Assembly (NCBI GenBank): GCA_043810285.1
Contig: JBDROH010000023.1
Coordinates: 1-5,236 of the forward strand
From: JAGVXH01 sp043810285
Lineage (GTDB): Archaea > Nanobdellota > Nanobdellia > Pacearchaeales > GW2011-AR1
DNA length: 5,236 nt
Direction: 5' to 3'
The notes beneath the pieces are model-generated. The model had not been told where the DNA came from. It ran no database searches and saw only the letters and a program-made list of their open reading frames with translations. Position 1 is the stretch's first letter; the number at the start of each line of letters is the position of its first letter. This document shows, in pieces, positions 5,086 to 5,236 of the stretch. Both the position numbers and the translations under genes were made by a program.

Positions 5086-5236
5086 TTACCGAATCCCAGT
5101 CCAAACATAATTCGGACAACCTCCAATTCTATTGTTCCCAGCTTTATCAACTCTCAACAAATCACAATAATCTCGAGAATCAATTTTCACCGACGAATCA
5201 GATTTTAACGAACTAACAAAATAATATTCAGGATTC
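5086..5236 (-). CDS. Small secreted protein gene, C-terminal part (continues across the junction)
   Basis: This minus-strand frame is open from the right edge to TAA at 5086-5088. It encodes 49 residues from NPEYYFVSS to NYVWTGIR. The first 68 bases repeat positions 1-68, so this is the end of the gene that starts at 228, in the same frame as the 142-to-1 segment. It holds two cysteines (DYCDLL and GGCPNY) that could form a disulfide in an exported protein. The phrase RVDKAGNN resembles the late strand and turn of bacterial Ig-like or fibronectin III-like domains, where D-x-A-G-N is common; this is resemblance only. No ribosome binding site or start lies inside it, so it is not a separate gene. 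If the window is really linear, it would be the end of a second, closely related copy. Confidence 0.7.
   Translation of the reverse strand, partial: NPEYYFVSSLKSDSSVKIDSRDYCDLLRVDKAGNNRIGGCPNYVWTGIR
5169..5236. repeat. Terminal direct repeat, right copy
   Basis: This is an exact copy of bases 1-68. The base before it (5168) and the bases that would follow it extend one continuous minus-strand reading frame when position 5168 is joined to position 1. It is not an insertion-sequence end: it is a direct repeat, it has no inverted arms and no transposase is present. Confidence 0.97.

Noticed and set aside
1..5236. Autonomous plasmid with its own replication system
   Set aside because: No Rep, primase, partition gene, iteron series or recognisable origin was found, and the genes are chromosomal in type. 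The circular overlap is real in the sequence, but self-replication is not supported.
1..5236. CRISPR array, tRNA, rRNA or insertion sequence
   Set aside because: No regularly spaced repeats, cloverleaf-like segments, rRNA-like stretches, terminal inverted repeats or transposase-like reading frames were found on either strand.

Overview
This 5236-base window is AT-rich, about one third G+C by eye, and looks archaeal. It probably comes from a DPANN-type lineage with a reduced genome (Woesearchaeota or Pacearchaeota-like). The evidence is an archaeal EF-1 beta, the archaeal Zn-ribbon protein that usually precedes it, an archaeal-type prepilin peptidase, a row of single-pass proteins starting with N-K-R-G-like class III signal sequences, box A elements about 25 bases upstream of start codons (leaderless transcripts), and very tight gene packing. 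The lineage is inferred from family recognition; no search was run.

Layout. Bases 1-68 are repeated exactly at 5169-5236, so the window closes into a circle of 5168 bp or comes from a tandem array. A small secreted-protein gene on the minus strand crosses this junction (228 down to 1, then 5168 down to 5086) but needs one frame change. A divergent intergenic region (229-336) carries a box A for each direction. On the plus strand lie a Zn-ribbon translation protein (337-483), EF-1 beta (506-781), a short spacer with a hairpin, a perfect palindrome and a box A (782-866), and a HIT-domain protein that has lost its catalytic histidine (867-1466). The plus-strand block meets the minus-strand operon tail to tail, and the two stop codons share bases.

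The minus-strand operon runs from 5004 down to 1463. It holds seven genes with overlaps of 1-11 nt or a gap of 1 nt. Five are consecutive membrane-anchored proteins with pilin-like N-termini (289, 118, 165, 95 and 192 aa). The sixth is a 50-aa, very basic protein, and the last is a GxGD-type prepilin peptidase. The likely logic is that the peptidase cleaves the class III signal sequences of the five upstream proteins, which then assemble into or decorate a pilus-like surface structure. No assembly ATPase or platform protein (PilB/TadA or TadC type) is present, so those would have to act from elsewhere.

No replication gene, integrase, transposase, tRNA, rRNA or CRISPR array was seen. Together with the housekeeping gene EF-1 beta, this makes a free plasmid hard to accept at face value, and the circular overlap may instead reflect a tandem duplication or an assembly effect. 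All space between genes is under 110 bases.
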